A stretch of DNA of 64,000 nucleotides from a virus, in the IMG/VR virus record IMGVR_UViG_3300020034_000012, positions 1 through 64,000 of that record, one strand, 5' to 3'. Under the pieces are notes generated by a model. It was not told the DNA's origin. It saw only the letters and a list, made by a program, of their open reading frames with translations, and searched no databases. Shown here one piece after another: positions 32,482-40,502 of the stretch. Made by a program: the position numbers and the translations under genes. Position 1 is the first letter of the stretch, and every line of letters starts with the position of its first letter.

Positions 32482-32850
32482 ATGCCTGCTGCCGCCGATA
32501 CCACCCGGCACGGTCAGCTGTTTGACGTGCTGATGGACCACGCACCGGACGTGCGTGCGTCAATGCCATGCGAAGCGCAGCGTGCGCGCCGTGACATCGC
32601 ACGCGCGCTCGCTCTATCCGAGGACATCATCCAGCCGCGCATGCGGATGGCTGTGCAGCGCGCTCTGTTCACCGTCGCAGCAGACCTAGGCTGCGCGGTG
32701 TGCGGCAAGACGATTGCTGTAGCTGAGCTTGAGTCTTGCTCGATGACACGGCAGTCGCTTGTGCACCTGTGGGGTAGCTGCAGTGACCAGTTCGCTACGT
32801 GGCTCGGGACCACTGTGGATGAAGCACTCGAGGGAAACGCGTGGCTGTGA
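32482..32850 (+). CDS. Hypothetical protein with Cys pairs
   Basis: A 122-residue protein from ATG 32482, preceded by AAGGA; the longer frame to 32302 is rejected. Two Cys sets (GCAVCGKT and SCSMT) may form a small zinc site. Helical otherwise. The role is unknown. Confidence 0.6.
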   Translation: MPAAADTTRHGQLFDVLMDHAPDVRASMPCEAQRARRDIARALALSEDIIQPRMRMAVQRALFTVAADLGCAVCGKTIAVAELESCSMTRQSLVHLWGSCSDQFATWLGTTVDEALEGNAWL

Positions 32851-32878
32851 CGTGGACCAACACGAAAGGGACGGGACG

Positions 32879-33133
32879 ATGAGCAAGCATGAAGTGCAGC
32901 ACTACGTTTCGGTAGCACCCGATGAGCAAGTTATCACACGCGCGCGCGTGGTGACTGGTGACCGCACCGATGATGTCAGCCTGTTCATCGGTGACAACAT
33001 CTGCGGGACGCTGTGCGTACCAGCTGGTAGGGGGCGCGCGTTCTGCGAACAGCTCCACCTGGTGGATCGCAACGTGTGTTCGCTCGCAACGATTCAGCGT
33101 GAGTTCAAGCGGATGTTATCCGCACAGGAGTAA
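32879..33133 (+). CDS. Hypothetical protein
   Basis: An 84-residue protein from ATG 32879 with an AAGGGACGGGA ribosome site. Mixed beta/helix (DVSLFIGDNICGTLCVPAG). It lies directly before the iron-staple nuclease. The family is unknown. Confidence 0.6.
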   Translation: MSKHEVQHYVSVAPDEQVITRARVVTGDRTDDVSLFIGDNICGTLCVPAGRGRAFCEQLHLVDRNVCSLATIQREFKRMLSAQE

Positions 33134-33138
33134 GCAGT

Positions 33139-34314
33139 ATGGCGTGGGACTATAAGCGGTGGGCAACGATTGACGATCCAAGTCACAAGTCAGACTTGAA
33201 CGCGATCGCAGGGGACTACGGTTGTCTGCGCGCGTTCAAGTACGGGAAGGACGCCACCGCTGAAGGCAAGTCCCGCGAGAGTGAAACCGAATGCAACGGC
33301 CGCATGATGAGCGGCACTGCCACCCACGAAACTGTTGCGCGCGCACTCGGCAACCCAAAGGTGCAGCCGAAGATGCTGAGTCACAGTGACACGTGGTCAG
33401 TGGACGTTGCCAGCTGCCAGCGCGTCTACGATCTTGAGATGGCGCAAGCAGTCGGTGGACGGCGGGTCCATTGGTACGATGCGGACGATGAGAAGATCAC
33501 TGTGCAGCGGGCAGAGATGATCGCTGGCGTGCTGAACGACATGAAGCACCACGTGATGAGCGTGCGCCTGCTAGAGGCTGGCTTCATCGTGAAGATCGGG
33601 GACTACTGGTGCAGCGGCCACACCGATCTGATTTACGAACCAATGCGTCATCCGGGAACGATTGCGCTGGCAGACTGGAAGACGGGCCAGACCAAACCGA
33701 ATCAGATAGCGCTGGACCATTCGTGGGAGTCCGGGGTCTACAGCGCGGCCATGAAGTCTGGCCTGTGGATCGCACGTGAACACGTCGAGCTTCCCATCAA
33801 CACGGTGGGTCGCTACATGAAAGAGCGCGAAGCATTGGAAACGGAACTGATCCGTGTTGCCAAAGCGTACACCGAACACGGCGAGTTACCGGACCACGTG
33901 CAGGTGCTGGGTCAGTTCCCATCCGAGATCCATTACGTCCACCTGGCAGACTATGTCCCGTATCAGAAGGCTGGCAAGAAAGAGGCAAAGCGTCCTGAAG
34001 AGCTTCGGTTCTACGGACTCGATGAACCGGGTGACGTCAAGTATGCGAAGGGCCAGCAGCGCGGACCTGCCTGGTACGAAGTGCGGCGGACTGAGCAGGA
34101 CATCCCGCGTCTTGAATCGCTGCTGCGCAACGTAGTCGGAACGATCCGCATGGGTCGATTCTTCGAATCAGTTGGCGAGAAGTGCACGCGCTGTCCGCAC
34201 AAACAGCCCTGCCTCAATAGTGGATATGAGCTACGCGGCGATCCCAAGCAGGTCATGGACCGCATGCTGAAACAGCTGGCCATCGAAGATGACGGCTTGG
34301 GGGAAGTCGGTTGA
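33139..34314 (+). CDS. Cas4/AddB-like iron-staple PD-(D/E)XK nuclease
   Basis: A 391-residue protein. The nuclease core has GHTDLIY (Asp) and IALADWKTGQ (Asp-x-Lys) near residues 155-180. A lone N-terminal Cys (DYGCLRAFKY) plus a C-terminal C-x2-C-x5-C (KCTRCPHKQPCLNSGYE) is the Fe-S staple seen in Cas4, AddB and related exonucleases. It would process DNA ends for recombination, like lambda Exo. A GGAG site precedes the ATG at 33139. Neighbouring recombination genes support the role. Confidence 0.8.
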   Translation: MAWDYKRWATIDDPSHKSDLNAIAGDYGCLRAFKYGKDATAEGKSRESETECNGRMMSGTATHETVARALGNPKVQPKMLSHSDTWSVDVASCQRVYDLEMAQAVGGRRVHWYDADDEKITVQRAEMIAGVLNDMKHHVMSVRLLEAGFIVKIGDYWCSGHTDLIYEPMRHPGTIALADWKTGQTKPNQIALDHSWESGVYSAAMKSGLWIAREHVELPINTVGRYMKEREALETELIRVAKAYTEHGELPDHVQVLGQFPSEIHYVHLADYVPYQKAGKKEAKRPEELRFYGLDEPGDVKYAKGQQRGPAWYEVRRTEQDIPRLESLLRNVVGTIRMGRFFESVGEKCTRCPHKQPCLNSGYELRGDPKQVMDRMLKQLAIEDDGLGEVG

Positions 34315-34370
34315 CCGGTGTAGAGTCTGTGCAGAAGTGCAGCGAATGGGCTGCGCTACGCACAAGGACG

Positions 34371-34748
34371 ATGACCATGGGTAATACGAACGTAGTCAAG
34401 CTGAAGACCAGCAGGGATACATTCGGTCAGCGCGCAGTAGTGGCTGGCAAGTATGCGGCGATGGACTTTCCGCCCATCACCGATGTGGAAGAAGAGTTTC
34501 TGAAGCGGCTGATGCACGACTGGGGATCCACTCGAGTAGCCAAGTGGATGAAGGTGTCCGAGGCAACCGCGTTGCGCGTGGCGGCGGGGCTCGGGTTCAA
34601 GTGCAGGCCGGACACGATGGCAAGCATCAGAGAGTTTTTCGCTGTGGCGGATCTGAAGTCGGCCAAGCGCGGGATAGGTCCGGATGGACGTGACAGTCCA
34701 AAACAACGAGGCATCAATCGTAATGGCAAAAGAGAAGGCAAACGGTAA
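34371..34748 (+). CDS. Hypothetical helix-turn-helix-like protein
   Basis: A 125-residue protein from ATG 34371 (AAGGA five bases upstream). STRVAKWMKVSEATALRVAAG looks like a helix-turn-helix. The C-terminus is basic and disordered (RDSPKQRGINRNGKREGKR). It lies between the nuclease and a probable recombination gene. DNA binding is inferred. Confidence 0.55.
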   Translation: MTMGNTNVVKLKTSRDTFGQRAVVAGKYAAMDFPPITDVEEEFLKRLMHDWGSTRVAKWMKVSEATALRVAAGLGFKCRPDTMASIREFFAVADLKSAKRGIGPDGRDSPKQRGINRNGKREGKR

Positions 34749-35697
34749 CGCACCCGCAAACACCACGCTTGCACTGGCCGATAGTTCGGCCAGTGCAGTT
34801 GTACTAAATGGACCTGCGTCAGCACTCGCACTCGCTGACGGTGACCAACTCGCTGCGCTGGAGGGCTTTGACGCAATCGAGATTGAAGATGATGGCCTAA
34901 CCGAGATTGGCCAAGAGGACATCAAGCTTGCAACGAAGGTCTTCAACTTCAAGGGAACGCAGAGTAACGGCGATCCCATTCAAGCGAACATGTTCTATGA
35001 CACGTTGACTGAGAGCCTTGACCGCGATCTGGATCTGGTCCTCATCAAGACGCACAAAACGAATGAGTGGCGCGAGTATGATGAAGCCGCCAAGAAATCG
35101 AACGTGCGTTGTAGAAGCTTTGACCGCATCAAGGGTGTGATGGATGACGGGACGATCCGTCCCTGTCAGGGCTGCCCTGATGCGGAGTGGAAGACCGGAC
35201 CCGATCCCAAGACCGGACGCATGAAGCGGTCACGTCGCTGCGGTCCCGTTCACAACGTGTTCGCAGTAGAGCTGCCGTCCCTGCAACCGTGCGTCATCCG
35301 GTTCCGGAGGACATCGCTCAAAGTCGCTCAGGATTATTTCAGCCGCTACCACATGGGTAAGCGCCGAACGCGTGACCCGAAGACGGGAACGATCGCGCTA
35401 TCGAACTACCCGCTGTTTAGCTTCTACTGCAAGGCATCGCTCAAGATGAGTGAGGACCGTCAGCCCTACGCTATCCCCGTGCTGACGTGTGGTGCGGTGG
35501 TCTCCCCGGAACTGTTTCGCATGGCGAATGAAACCGTCAAGTATGTGAACACGGTGCTGCTGGGTGAGCTGACTAAGATCATCGATGCACCAGAGCCGTC
35601 CACCGATGACGGTGACGCAAGCTTTGACACCAGCACGATGAGCAACGGTGCGGATACCGGTGGCGGCGAGGGACAGGACTTCGTAGCCGGTAGCTGA
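34684..35697 (+). CDS. Unknown recombination-region protein; possible ssDNA-binding protein
   Basis: Up to 337 residues; ATG 34684 has a better ribosome site but overlaps the upstream gene by 65 bp, while ATG 34726 overlaps by 23. An acidic, disordered N-terminus precedes a folded domain with CQGCPDAEW and RRCGPVHNVFAVELPS, then CVIRFRRTSLKVAQDYF, and an acidic Gly-rich tail with DGDASFDTS. Beta-rich core plus acidic C-terminal tail and position between an exonuclease and a helicase suggest an SSB-like role; this is inference. Confidence 0.6.
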   Translation: MDVTVQNNEASIVMAKEKANGNAPANTTLALADSSASAVVLNGPASALALADGDQLAALEGFDAIEIEDDGLTEIGQEDIKLATKVFNFKGTQSNGDPIQANMFYDTLTESLDRDLDLVLIKTHKTNEWREYDEAAKKSNVRCRSFDRIKGVMDDGTIRPCQGCPDAEWKTGPDPKTGRMKRSRRCGPVHNVFAVELPSLQPCVIRFRRTSLKVAQDYFSRYHMGKRRTRDPKTGTIALSNYPLFSFYCKASLKMSEDRQPYAIPVLTCGAVVSPELFRMANETVKYVNTVLLGELTKIIDAPEPSTDDGDASFDTSTMSNGADTGGGEGQDFVAGS

Positions 35698-35792
35698 GAC
35701 TCCAGCACGCGCGCGCGCCGCAGCCCTAGCCGGGTGGTGGCGATGCGCTGCACATGGCGCGCGTGCTTGCAGTGAGACCCGATGAAGCTGGG

Positions 35793-35835
35793 CAGGCCAG
35801 CGGCTTCTAGTACGGGTGTTCGCGGTACTGGCCTG
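35793..35835 (+). other. Stem-loop in the gap before the RecD2 gene
   Basis: CAGGCCAG (35793-35800) pairs with CTGGCCTG (35828-35835), with an inner GTAC pair, then ACTTTACGG. It could be a weak terminator or a leader structure. Nothing else is recognised in 35698-35851. Confidence 0.35.
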
Positions 35836-35851
35836 ACTTTACGGGTGCACC

Positions 35852-36757
35852 ATGCCTGCCGTTGAACACACCACCCAGAAGCTACGCGGGACCCTGCGAT
35901 CGCACAAAGTACTTGCGGCCGATGGGTGGGGACGGGGTGAACTGGAAGTGGGTGGGCTGTGCGTTACGCTGGTGGGCAAGCTTCTGAACGTGCGACCGGG
36001 TGACACGGTTGAAGTCATCGGGGAGCACAGCCGCCACGATAAATACGGTGAGCAGTTCACGGTGAAGAGCTGCACGCCAGTGCAACCGGACACAGCTGAT
36101 GGCGTAGTCCTGTGGATGGCATCGCGGCTGCCTGACGTGGGCGCATCCCGCGCGCGCGCATTGGTGGAAGCGTTCGGAGAATCGCTCTGGTCCATCATCG
36201 AGCGTGAACCGCTCAAGCTGATGGAAGTCAGTGGCATCACTGAAGCGCGCGCACTTGCTATCGCCACCGCCTACGCTGAAGTCAGCCACGAACGTGAGCA
36301 CATGTCTCAGCTGCGTGGGTGGGGGCTGACTGAAAGCCAGGTGGCCAAGTGCCTTGCTACGTGGGGATCGCTCGCCAGTGTGGTGGAGCACGTGCGCGCG
36401 GACCCGTTTGAGCTGGCATCGATCGTCGACGGGTTCGGCTTCAAGCGCGCGGACCAGGTGGCGCGCAAGATGGGTATTGCGCTCGACGCACCCGGACGCA
36501 TCCGCGCAGCGATCCTGTACACGCTAGAACTGAGCGCGCAGGACGGGCATTGCTTCATGTGGGGTGGACGGTTGCGTGAAGTTGCAGCGGACCTGCTGAG
36601 CGTATCGCCAGACCTGGTCATCAATCAGATCTTCGCCGTGTTGGAAATGCAGCGGTGCGTCAAGCGTGGCGCGCGCATCTACAGCGTGAAGCTGGACAGG
36701 GCAGAAGAAGCGTGCGCGGTCAGCATCGCGCGCATGCTGGAAAGGCAAGCGTCGTGA
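35852..36757 (+). CDS. RecD2-like helicase, N-terminal part
   Basis: A 301-residue protein. It begins with an OB-like segment (KLLNVRPGDTVEVIGEHSRH), then tandem helix-hairpin-helix motifs around VGASRARALVEAFGES and SGITEARALAIATAYAE, as in RecD2/TraA N-terminal regions. It lacks the ATPase motifs, which lie in the separate gene at 36966. The stop overlaps the start of a small Cys-rich gene (GTGA). The two parts presumably act as one helicase. Confidence 0.75.
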   Translation: MPAVEHTTQKLRGTLRSHKVLAADGWGRGELEVGGLCVTLVGKLLNVRPGDTVEVIGEHSRHDKYGEQFTVKSCTPVQPDTADGVVLWMASRLPDVGASRARALVEAFGESLWSIIEREPLKLMEVSGITEARALAIATAYAEVSHEREHMSQLRGWGLTESQVAKCLATWGSLASVVEHVRADPFELASIVDGFGFKRADQVARKMGIALDAPGRIRAAILYTLELSAQDGHCFMWGGRLREVAADLLSVSPDLVINQIFAVLEMQRCVKRGARIYSVKLDRAEEACAVSIARMLERQAS

Positions 36758-36963
36758 AGCCACCCGCAGAACCTCCGTCGACACTATGCCGCTGCGTGTC
36801 CAGTCCTAGCTGGGGGTGGACGCGCAGCCACAGCGCTGACTGTTCATCGGATGAGCGCGCAGGGTTCGGACCCGCATGCAAGCACTGCGGACACAGCTAC
36901 TGCAAGTGTTCGTGGTGGAAGCGGTGGCGCACGGGCAACACGCATAAGCGGGATGGGTGGTAG
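36754..36963 (+). CDS. Small Cys-rich protein between the two RecD2 halves
   Basis: A 69-residue protein with GTG start at 36754, overlapping the upstream stop. Cys pairs CRCV and CKHCGHSYCKC plus many Trp and His residues form a probable zinc-binding module. It is absent from ordinary RecD2 and sits exactly at the split. It could bridge the two halves. The role is unproven. Confidence 0.6.
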   Translation: MKPPAEPPSTLCRCVSSPSWGWTRSHSADCSSDERAGFGPACKHCGHSYCKCSWWKRWRTGNTHKRDGW

Positions 36964-36965
36964 CG

Positions 36966-38159
36966 ATGACCATCGAGCTAGACCCGTCGCAGCTGATGGC
37001 TGTTCGGTTGATGGTGGAGTCACGCTTCGCCTGCGTGACCGGTGGCGCTGGCGTGGGTAAGACCACGTCCCTACGCTTTGCCATCCAAGAGATTGACGCC
37101 AAGGGGTTGCCGTTCGAACTGGCAGCGCCGACTGGCAAAGCGGCCAAGCGCATGACTGAAGCGACGGGCCAGCCAGCGCAGACGATCCACCGCTTGCTGC
37201 AGTGGCGTAATGGTCCGCAGCTAAACCATCACTTCCCGATAGACACCAGCGTGGTCATCATAGATGAGGCGTCGATGCTGGACATCGTCCTACTGCAGTT
37301 CCTGCTGGACGCGATTGACCCGACGCAGACGCGGCTGATTCTGATTGGCGATGCGAACCAGCTTCCCCCGGTGGGACCTGGCTGCCCGTTCGGTGAGCTG
37401 TGCGAGTCAGGCTTAGTCCCCGTCGCACGCTTGACCAAACTCCACCGCGCAGCAGAGCTGAGCTGGATCAATCAGGCCAGTCAGGCCGTGCTGCAGCGCA
37501 AGCTTCCTGACCTGCACACTGAGCGCGATGATTTCCGCTTCATCCCAGTGGCCACGTCCGCTGACATCGCACCCGCCATCACCGAACTGTTCACGCGTGC
37601 GACGTCCGAAGATCTGCAGGTGCTCATCCCGCAGAACCCGCGCACTGGTGGCGTGACCGAAGCGAACCTGGCGCTACAGGCGCGCATCAATCCACCGCGT
37701 GAAGGCGAAACGCATTACCGCAGACGGGACAAGACTGAGCTGCGCATCCATGACCGGGTCATCCAAACGAAAAACGATTACCAGCTGCAGATTTTCAACG
37801 GTGAAGTGGGGACGGTAGTGGACGTGGCCACAGACAAAGTCACGGTCAACTTCATGGACCGTGGGGATGTGGGCTACACGCCGCAGCAGGCAGGCGCACT
37901 GCAGCTGGCGTATGCATTGACCGTGCACAAGATGCAGGGTTCGGAGTTTCCGTGGATCTGTTTTGTGTGCCACTCGACACACACGCATCTGCTTTCGCCG
38001 CAACTGATCTACACTGCGATCACCCGGGGCAAGAAAGGCGTAATCATCGTGGGTGATGAGAAGGGAATGCAGCAGGGTTTGCGAATGAAAAACCCACCAC
38101 GCCGCAACTCAGGACTCATTCAACGGCTGACCAAACACGTGGACTTCATCGCAGCATGA
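36966..38159 (+). CDS. RecD2-like helicase, ATPase part
   Basis: A 397-residue superfamily 1B helicase. Walker A GGAGVGKTTSLRF at about residue 26-38, motif Ia AAPTGKAAKRM, motif II VIIDEASML near residue 100, motif III LIGDANQLPPVG, and the late TVHKMQGSEFPWI and YTAITRGKK motifs. All ATPase motifs of RecD2 are present. ATG 36966 is used; an in-frame GTG at 36957 also exists. The N-terminal domains lie in the separate 35852 gene. Confidence 0.85.
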   Translation: MTIELDPSQLMAVRLMVESRFACVTGGAGVGKTTSLRFAIQEIDAKGLPFELAAPTGKAAKRMTEATGQPAQTIHRLLQWRNGPQLNHHFPIDTSVVIIDEASMLDIVLLQFLLDAIDPTQTRLILIGDANQLPPVGPGCPFGELCESGLVPVARLTKLHRAAELSWINQASQAVLQRKLPDLHTERDDFRFIPVATSADIAPAITELFTRATSEDLQVLIPQNPRTGGVTEANLALQARINPPREGETHYRRRDKTELRIHDRVIQTKNDYQLQIFNGEVGTVVDVATDKVTVNFMDRGDVGYTPQQAGALQLAYALTVHKMQGSEFPWICFVCHSTHTHLLSPQLIYTAITRGKKGVIIVGDEKGMQQGLRMKNPPRRNSGLIQRLTKHVDFIAA

Positions 38160-38500
38160 CTGGACTGCCAGAGTTGTGGTGCAGGTTTTGTAAAGAGCTA
38201 ACCAAGCAGGTGGTTAGCGAAGTGAACCCGCACCATCGAACATGCATCACCTGCTGGCGCAGACAGAAGGACGGGGTACGCATTGAGATTACGGACGGGG
38301 AACGCTTCAGCGAGCAAGCACCCCGCAGAGATACGCGGCCACCCACGCTGCCGCCGCCGCCAATGATTCCCGCGGTGGACTACGTAGAGCGGCTAGAGTT
38401 CAACGATGTCCTGCGCCGCATCGAGACGATTGAGCGTGTGCTAGCCGCGCAAAGTAACCAGTTGTCAGGAGTAGCTGCACTAACCACGCTGTATAAATAG
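38156..38500 (+). CDS. Hypothetical zinc-ribbon protein
   Basis: A 114-residue protein. WCRFCKELT and HRTCITCWRRQ give two Cys pairs 20 residues apart, a probable zinc ribbon, followed by a Pro-rich linker and a C-terminal helix with EFNDVLRRIETIERVLAAQ. Its start overlaps the helicase stop by four bases. A helicase-associated DNA-binding protein is plausible. Confidence 0.65.
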   Translation: MTGLPELWCRFCKELTKQVVSEVNPHHRTCITCWRRQKDGVRIEITDGERFSEQAPRRDTRPPTLPPPPMIPAVDYVERLEFNDVLRRIETIERVLAAQSNQLSGVAALTTLYK

Positions 38501-38508
38501 AGGGACCG

Positions 38509-38934
38509 ATGTCCAAAGATGCAACGGCAGTAAGCGACGATGAGGGGGCGCGTTCGGCCACGCGCTTCATCGAACATGTAGCCGATGGCCAATGCGCTGC
38601 GGATCTGTCGCACGCAATCCATAAGCTGGGCTTGCGCCTGCTTGCTGAAACCAAGCAGCGCGCGGACAAGTGCACGGGCGAAGTTACGCTCAGGCTGAAG
38701 TTCATTTCAGAGCCTAGTGGGATCGTCGGCGTGGGCTACGAAGTCAACAGTAAGGAACCGAAGTCCAAGACCAGCGGTTCAGTCTTCTGGCTGACCAAAG
38801 GTGGCAACTTCAGCACGGACAATCCGCGGCAGCAGTCATTGCCAGGCATCCGCGAAGTGAAACGTAACGATGAAGTCCGTGACCTGGGTGCAGTCGACCC
38901 AGCCAATGACAACGCTGAACCTAGGAGCGTGTGA
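38509..38934 (+). CDS. Hypothetical protein
   Basis: A 141-residue protein with VTLRLKFISEPSGIVGVGYE, then a Gly/Ser-rich strand region, and a C-terminal DPANDNAEPRSV word. It lies just before the YfdQ-like gene. It resembles short phage proteins of unknown function found next to DUF2303 genes. Confidence 0.6.
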   Translation: MSKDATAVSDDEGARSATRFIEHVADGQCAADLSHAIHKLGLRLLAETKQRADKCTGEVTLRLKFISEPSGIVGVGYEVNSKEPKSKTSGSVFWLTKGGNFSTDNPRQQSLPGIREVKRNDEVRDLGAVDPANDNAEPRSV

Positions 38935-38935
38935 C

Positions 38936-39799
38936 ATGGCCAGCTACTCAGAGGCAACCACGGATGCAGCTGCCATCATCCAAGCCACGCTAGACAACTC
39001 AGCGGTGGATGTAATTGATCTGGACCGCACGAAGATCGTATCGGTCCCCGATGGTCAAGAGCTGAAGTCACTCAAGCCATTTCTGGATGAGTACCTTGAA
39101 CGCCCAGAGCGCATCAAAGGTTGCGCGCACCTGTCCACGCTGGCCAGCTTCATCGATCACATCAAGCGGTTCAAGAAACCCAGCTCTGCAGTCTTCGTGG
39201 GTGAGAAGAGTCTGCAGGCCATCTATGACTATCACGATGATGTGCCTGCGTTCTGCGTGCACCGCGCTAGGTACATGTTCCCCTGGTCACCCGAGTGGCT
39301 GGCGTGGGAAGGCATCGACGGGGATCCACGTGGACAGCTGGGGTTCGCACAGTTCCTTGAGGACCACATCAGTGACATCACCACTGCGGAAGACGAGGAC
39401 AGCAAACGTCTGTTCGGGGAGCTGGGCTTCAAGCTTGCAACGCCCGCGCAGATGCTGGCCATGTCGCGTGGCTTGACCGTGCGTGTGGATTCAGAAGCCA
39501 CAGCCAAAGCCAACCTGAGCACCGGCGAGATTGAAGTAGCGTACAAGGAATCGCACACGGACACGGCGGGTCAGCCGCTCAAGGTCCCCGGTGGGTTCCT
39601 GCTTCTCATCCCTGCGTTCAAGCGTGGGGTGCTCTACCGCATCCCCGTGCGCCTGCGCTACCGCGTGCAACACGGCAAAGTGCTGTGGACCACGCTGATG
39701 CTGCGTAAGGATGCAGTGGTGCAGGATGCCATCAAGGATGCGTGCGAGCGCGTCATTGAAGAGACTCAGGCGCCGCTCTTCCACGGTGACCCGGAATAA
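38936..39799 (+). CDS. YfdQ-like phage protein (DUF2303)
   Basis: A 287-residue protein with the DUF2303/YfdQ pattern: FLDEYLERPERIKGCAHLST early and FKKPSSAVFVGEKSLQAIYDYH, then CVHRARYMFPWSPEW and GQLGFAQFLEDH. YfdQ occurs in many prophages near recombination genes; its molecular role is not established. ATG 38936 lies one base after the upstream stop, so the longer frame is rejected. Confidence 0.8.
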   Translation: MASYSEATTDAAAIIQATLDNSAVDVIDLDRTKIVSVPDGQELKSLKPFLDEYLERPERIKGCAHLSTLASFIDHIKRFKKPSSAVFVGEKSLQAIYDYHDDVPAFCVHRARYMFPWSPEWLAWEGIDGDPRGQLGFAQFLEDHISDITTAEDEDSKRLFGELGFKLATPAQMLAMSRGLTVRVDSEATAKANLSTGEIEVAYKESHTDTAGQPLKVPGGFLLLIPAFKRGVLYRIPVRLRYRVQHGKVLWTTLMLRKDAVVQDAIKDACERVIEETQAPLFHGDPE

Positions 39800-39838
39800 C
39801 CTTGCGCGCGTACCACGGGACTTGATATCACGCAAGGT
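39799..39838. repeat. Inverted repeat with CTTGC core
   Basis: ACCTTGCG (39799-39806) and CGCAAGGT (39831-39838) are separated by 24 bp between the YfdQ-like gene and the next gene. The arms share the CTTGC core of the other palindromes at 41368, 44399 and 45686. It is a possible operator of the same regulator. Confidence 0.4.
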
Positions 39839-39863
39839 CGGACCCTTGAAAGGACGCAAGGAT

Positions 39864-39902
39864 ATGACCCACCACCAAAGCAGCAGCAGTGTCCCCCGAT
39901 GA
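39864..39902 (+). CDS. Possible 12-codon leader ORF
   Basis: ATG 39864 has a good AAAGGA site nine bases upstream and runs for 12 codons to TGA 39900-39902, overlapping the GTG start of the next gene in another frame. It could couple translation to the next gene. The peptide itself (MTHHQSSSSVPR) is unlikely to be functional. Confidence 0.3.
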   Translation: MTHHQSSSSVPR

Positions 39903-40200
39903 GGCGGATGCACGGATTCAGAAGGCGCTAGCAGAAGCGCGCTACGTACAAGAGTTTGTCAGCAAGCACTACGCAGAGGTCGTGCTTGCTGGCGAAGTCG
40001 TGCGGCTGACCAACGTGCAGGCGCGCATCCACGTCATGATCAAATCGTGGCGAGAGATTGCCGCAGAACAGCGCGCGCTCGCACTCGAGTGGCGCACGCA
40101 GGGCGAGACACTTGCGTGGCATGCCATTCGCTTGGATAGCCGCGCTGAGATTCTGGAAGTGCAGGCGTTGTTACTCGAATCGATATTGACCACCCGCTGA
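39889..40200 (+). CDS. Hypothetical coiled-coil protein
   Basis: A 103-residue, strongly helical protein (QALALEWRTQGETLAWHAIR region). It starts at GTG 39889, which lacks its own ribosome site and lies inside a short upstream ORF that has one. No family is recognised. Confidence 0.55.
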   Translation: MSPDEADARIQKALAEARYVQEFVSKHYAEVVLAGEVVRLTNVQARIHVMIKSWREIAAEQRALALEWRTQGETLAWHAIRLDSRAEILEVQALLLESILTTR

Positions 40201-40213
40201 GAGGACAAGACCG

Positions 40214-40498
40214 ATGACCACCGAGAACGATACGGAACTAGGGGACGCAACCTTCAGCAGCATCCCGGACCACCTGGGTGCGATGGCTGTGATGGACAAG
40301 ACCGGTGATAGCAAGGTGACGTGGGACCCGAACCAACCCGCTGAAGTGGAAGCAGCGCGCGCGCAGTTCGATGTGTTGAAGAAGAAAGGTTACAGCGCGT
40401 TCCGCATGGGCGCGGATGACCAGCAGGGTGCACGCATGCAGGACTTCGATCCCGCTGCGCGCCGCATCATCTTCGTTCCGCAGATGCAAGGCGGGTGA
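40214..40498 (+). CDS. Conserved hypothetical phage protein
   Basis: A 94-residue protein with the recurring phage pattern MDKTGDSKVTWDPNQPAEVE, then a Lys-Lys-Lys-Gly-Tyr turn and FDPAARRIIFVPQMQGG. Such proteins are common between tail or early genes in proteobacterial phages, with no known function. It has a clear ribosome site (GAGAGGA). Confidence 0.65.
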   Translation: MTTENDTELGDATFSSIPDHLGAMAVMDKTGDSKVTWDPNQPAEVEAARAQFDVLKKKGYSAFRMGADDQQGARMQDFDPAARRIIFVPQMQGG

Positions 40499-40502
40499 TG
40501 CG

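Noticed and set aside
36957-36966. An upstream GTG start for the RecD2 ATPase gene
   Set aside because: ATG 36966 is in the same frame, closer to the family start, and follows the Cys-rich gene stop directly.
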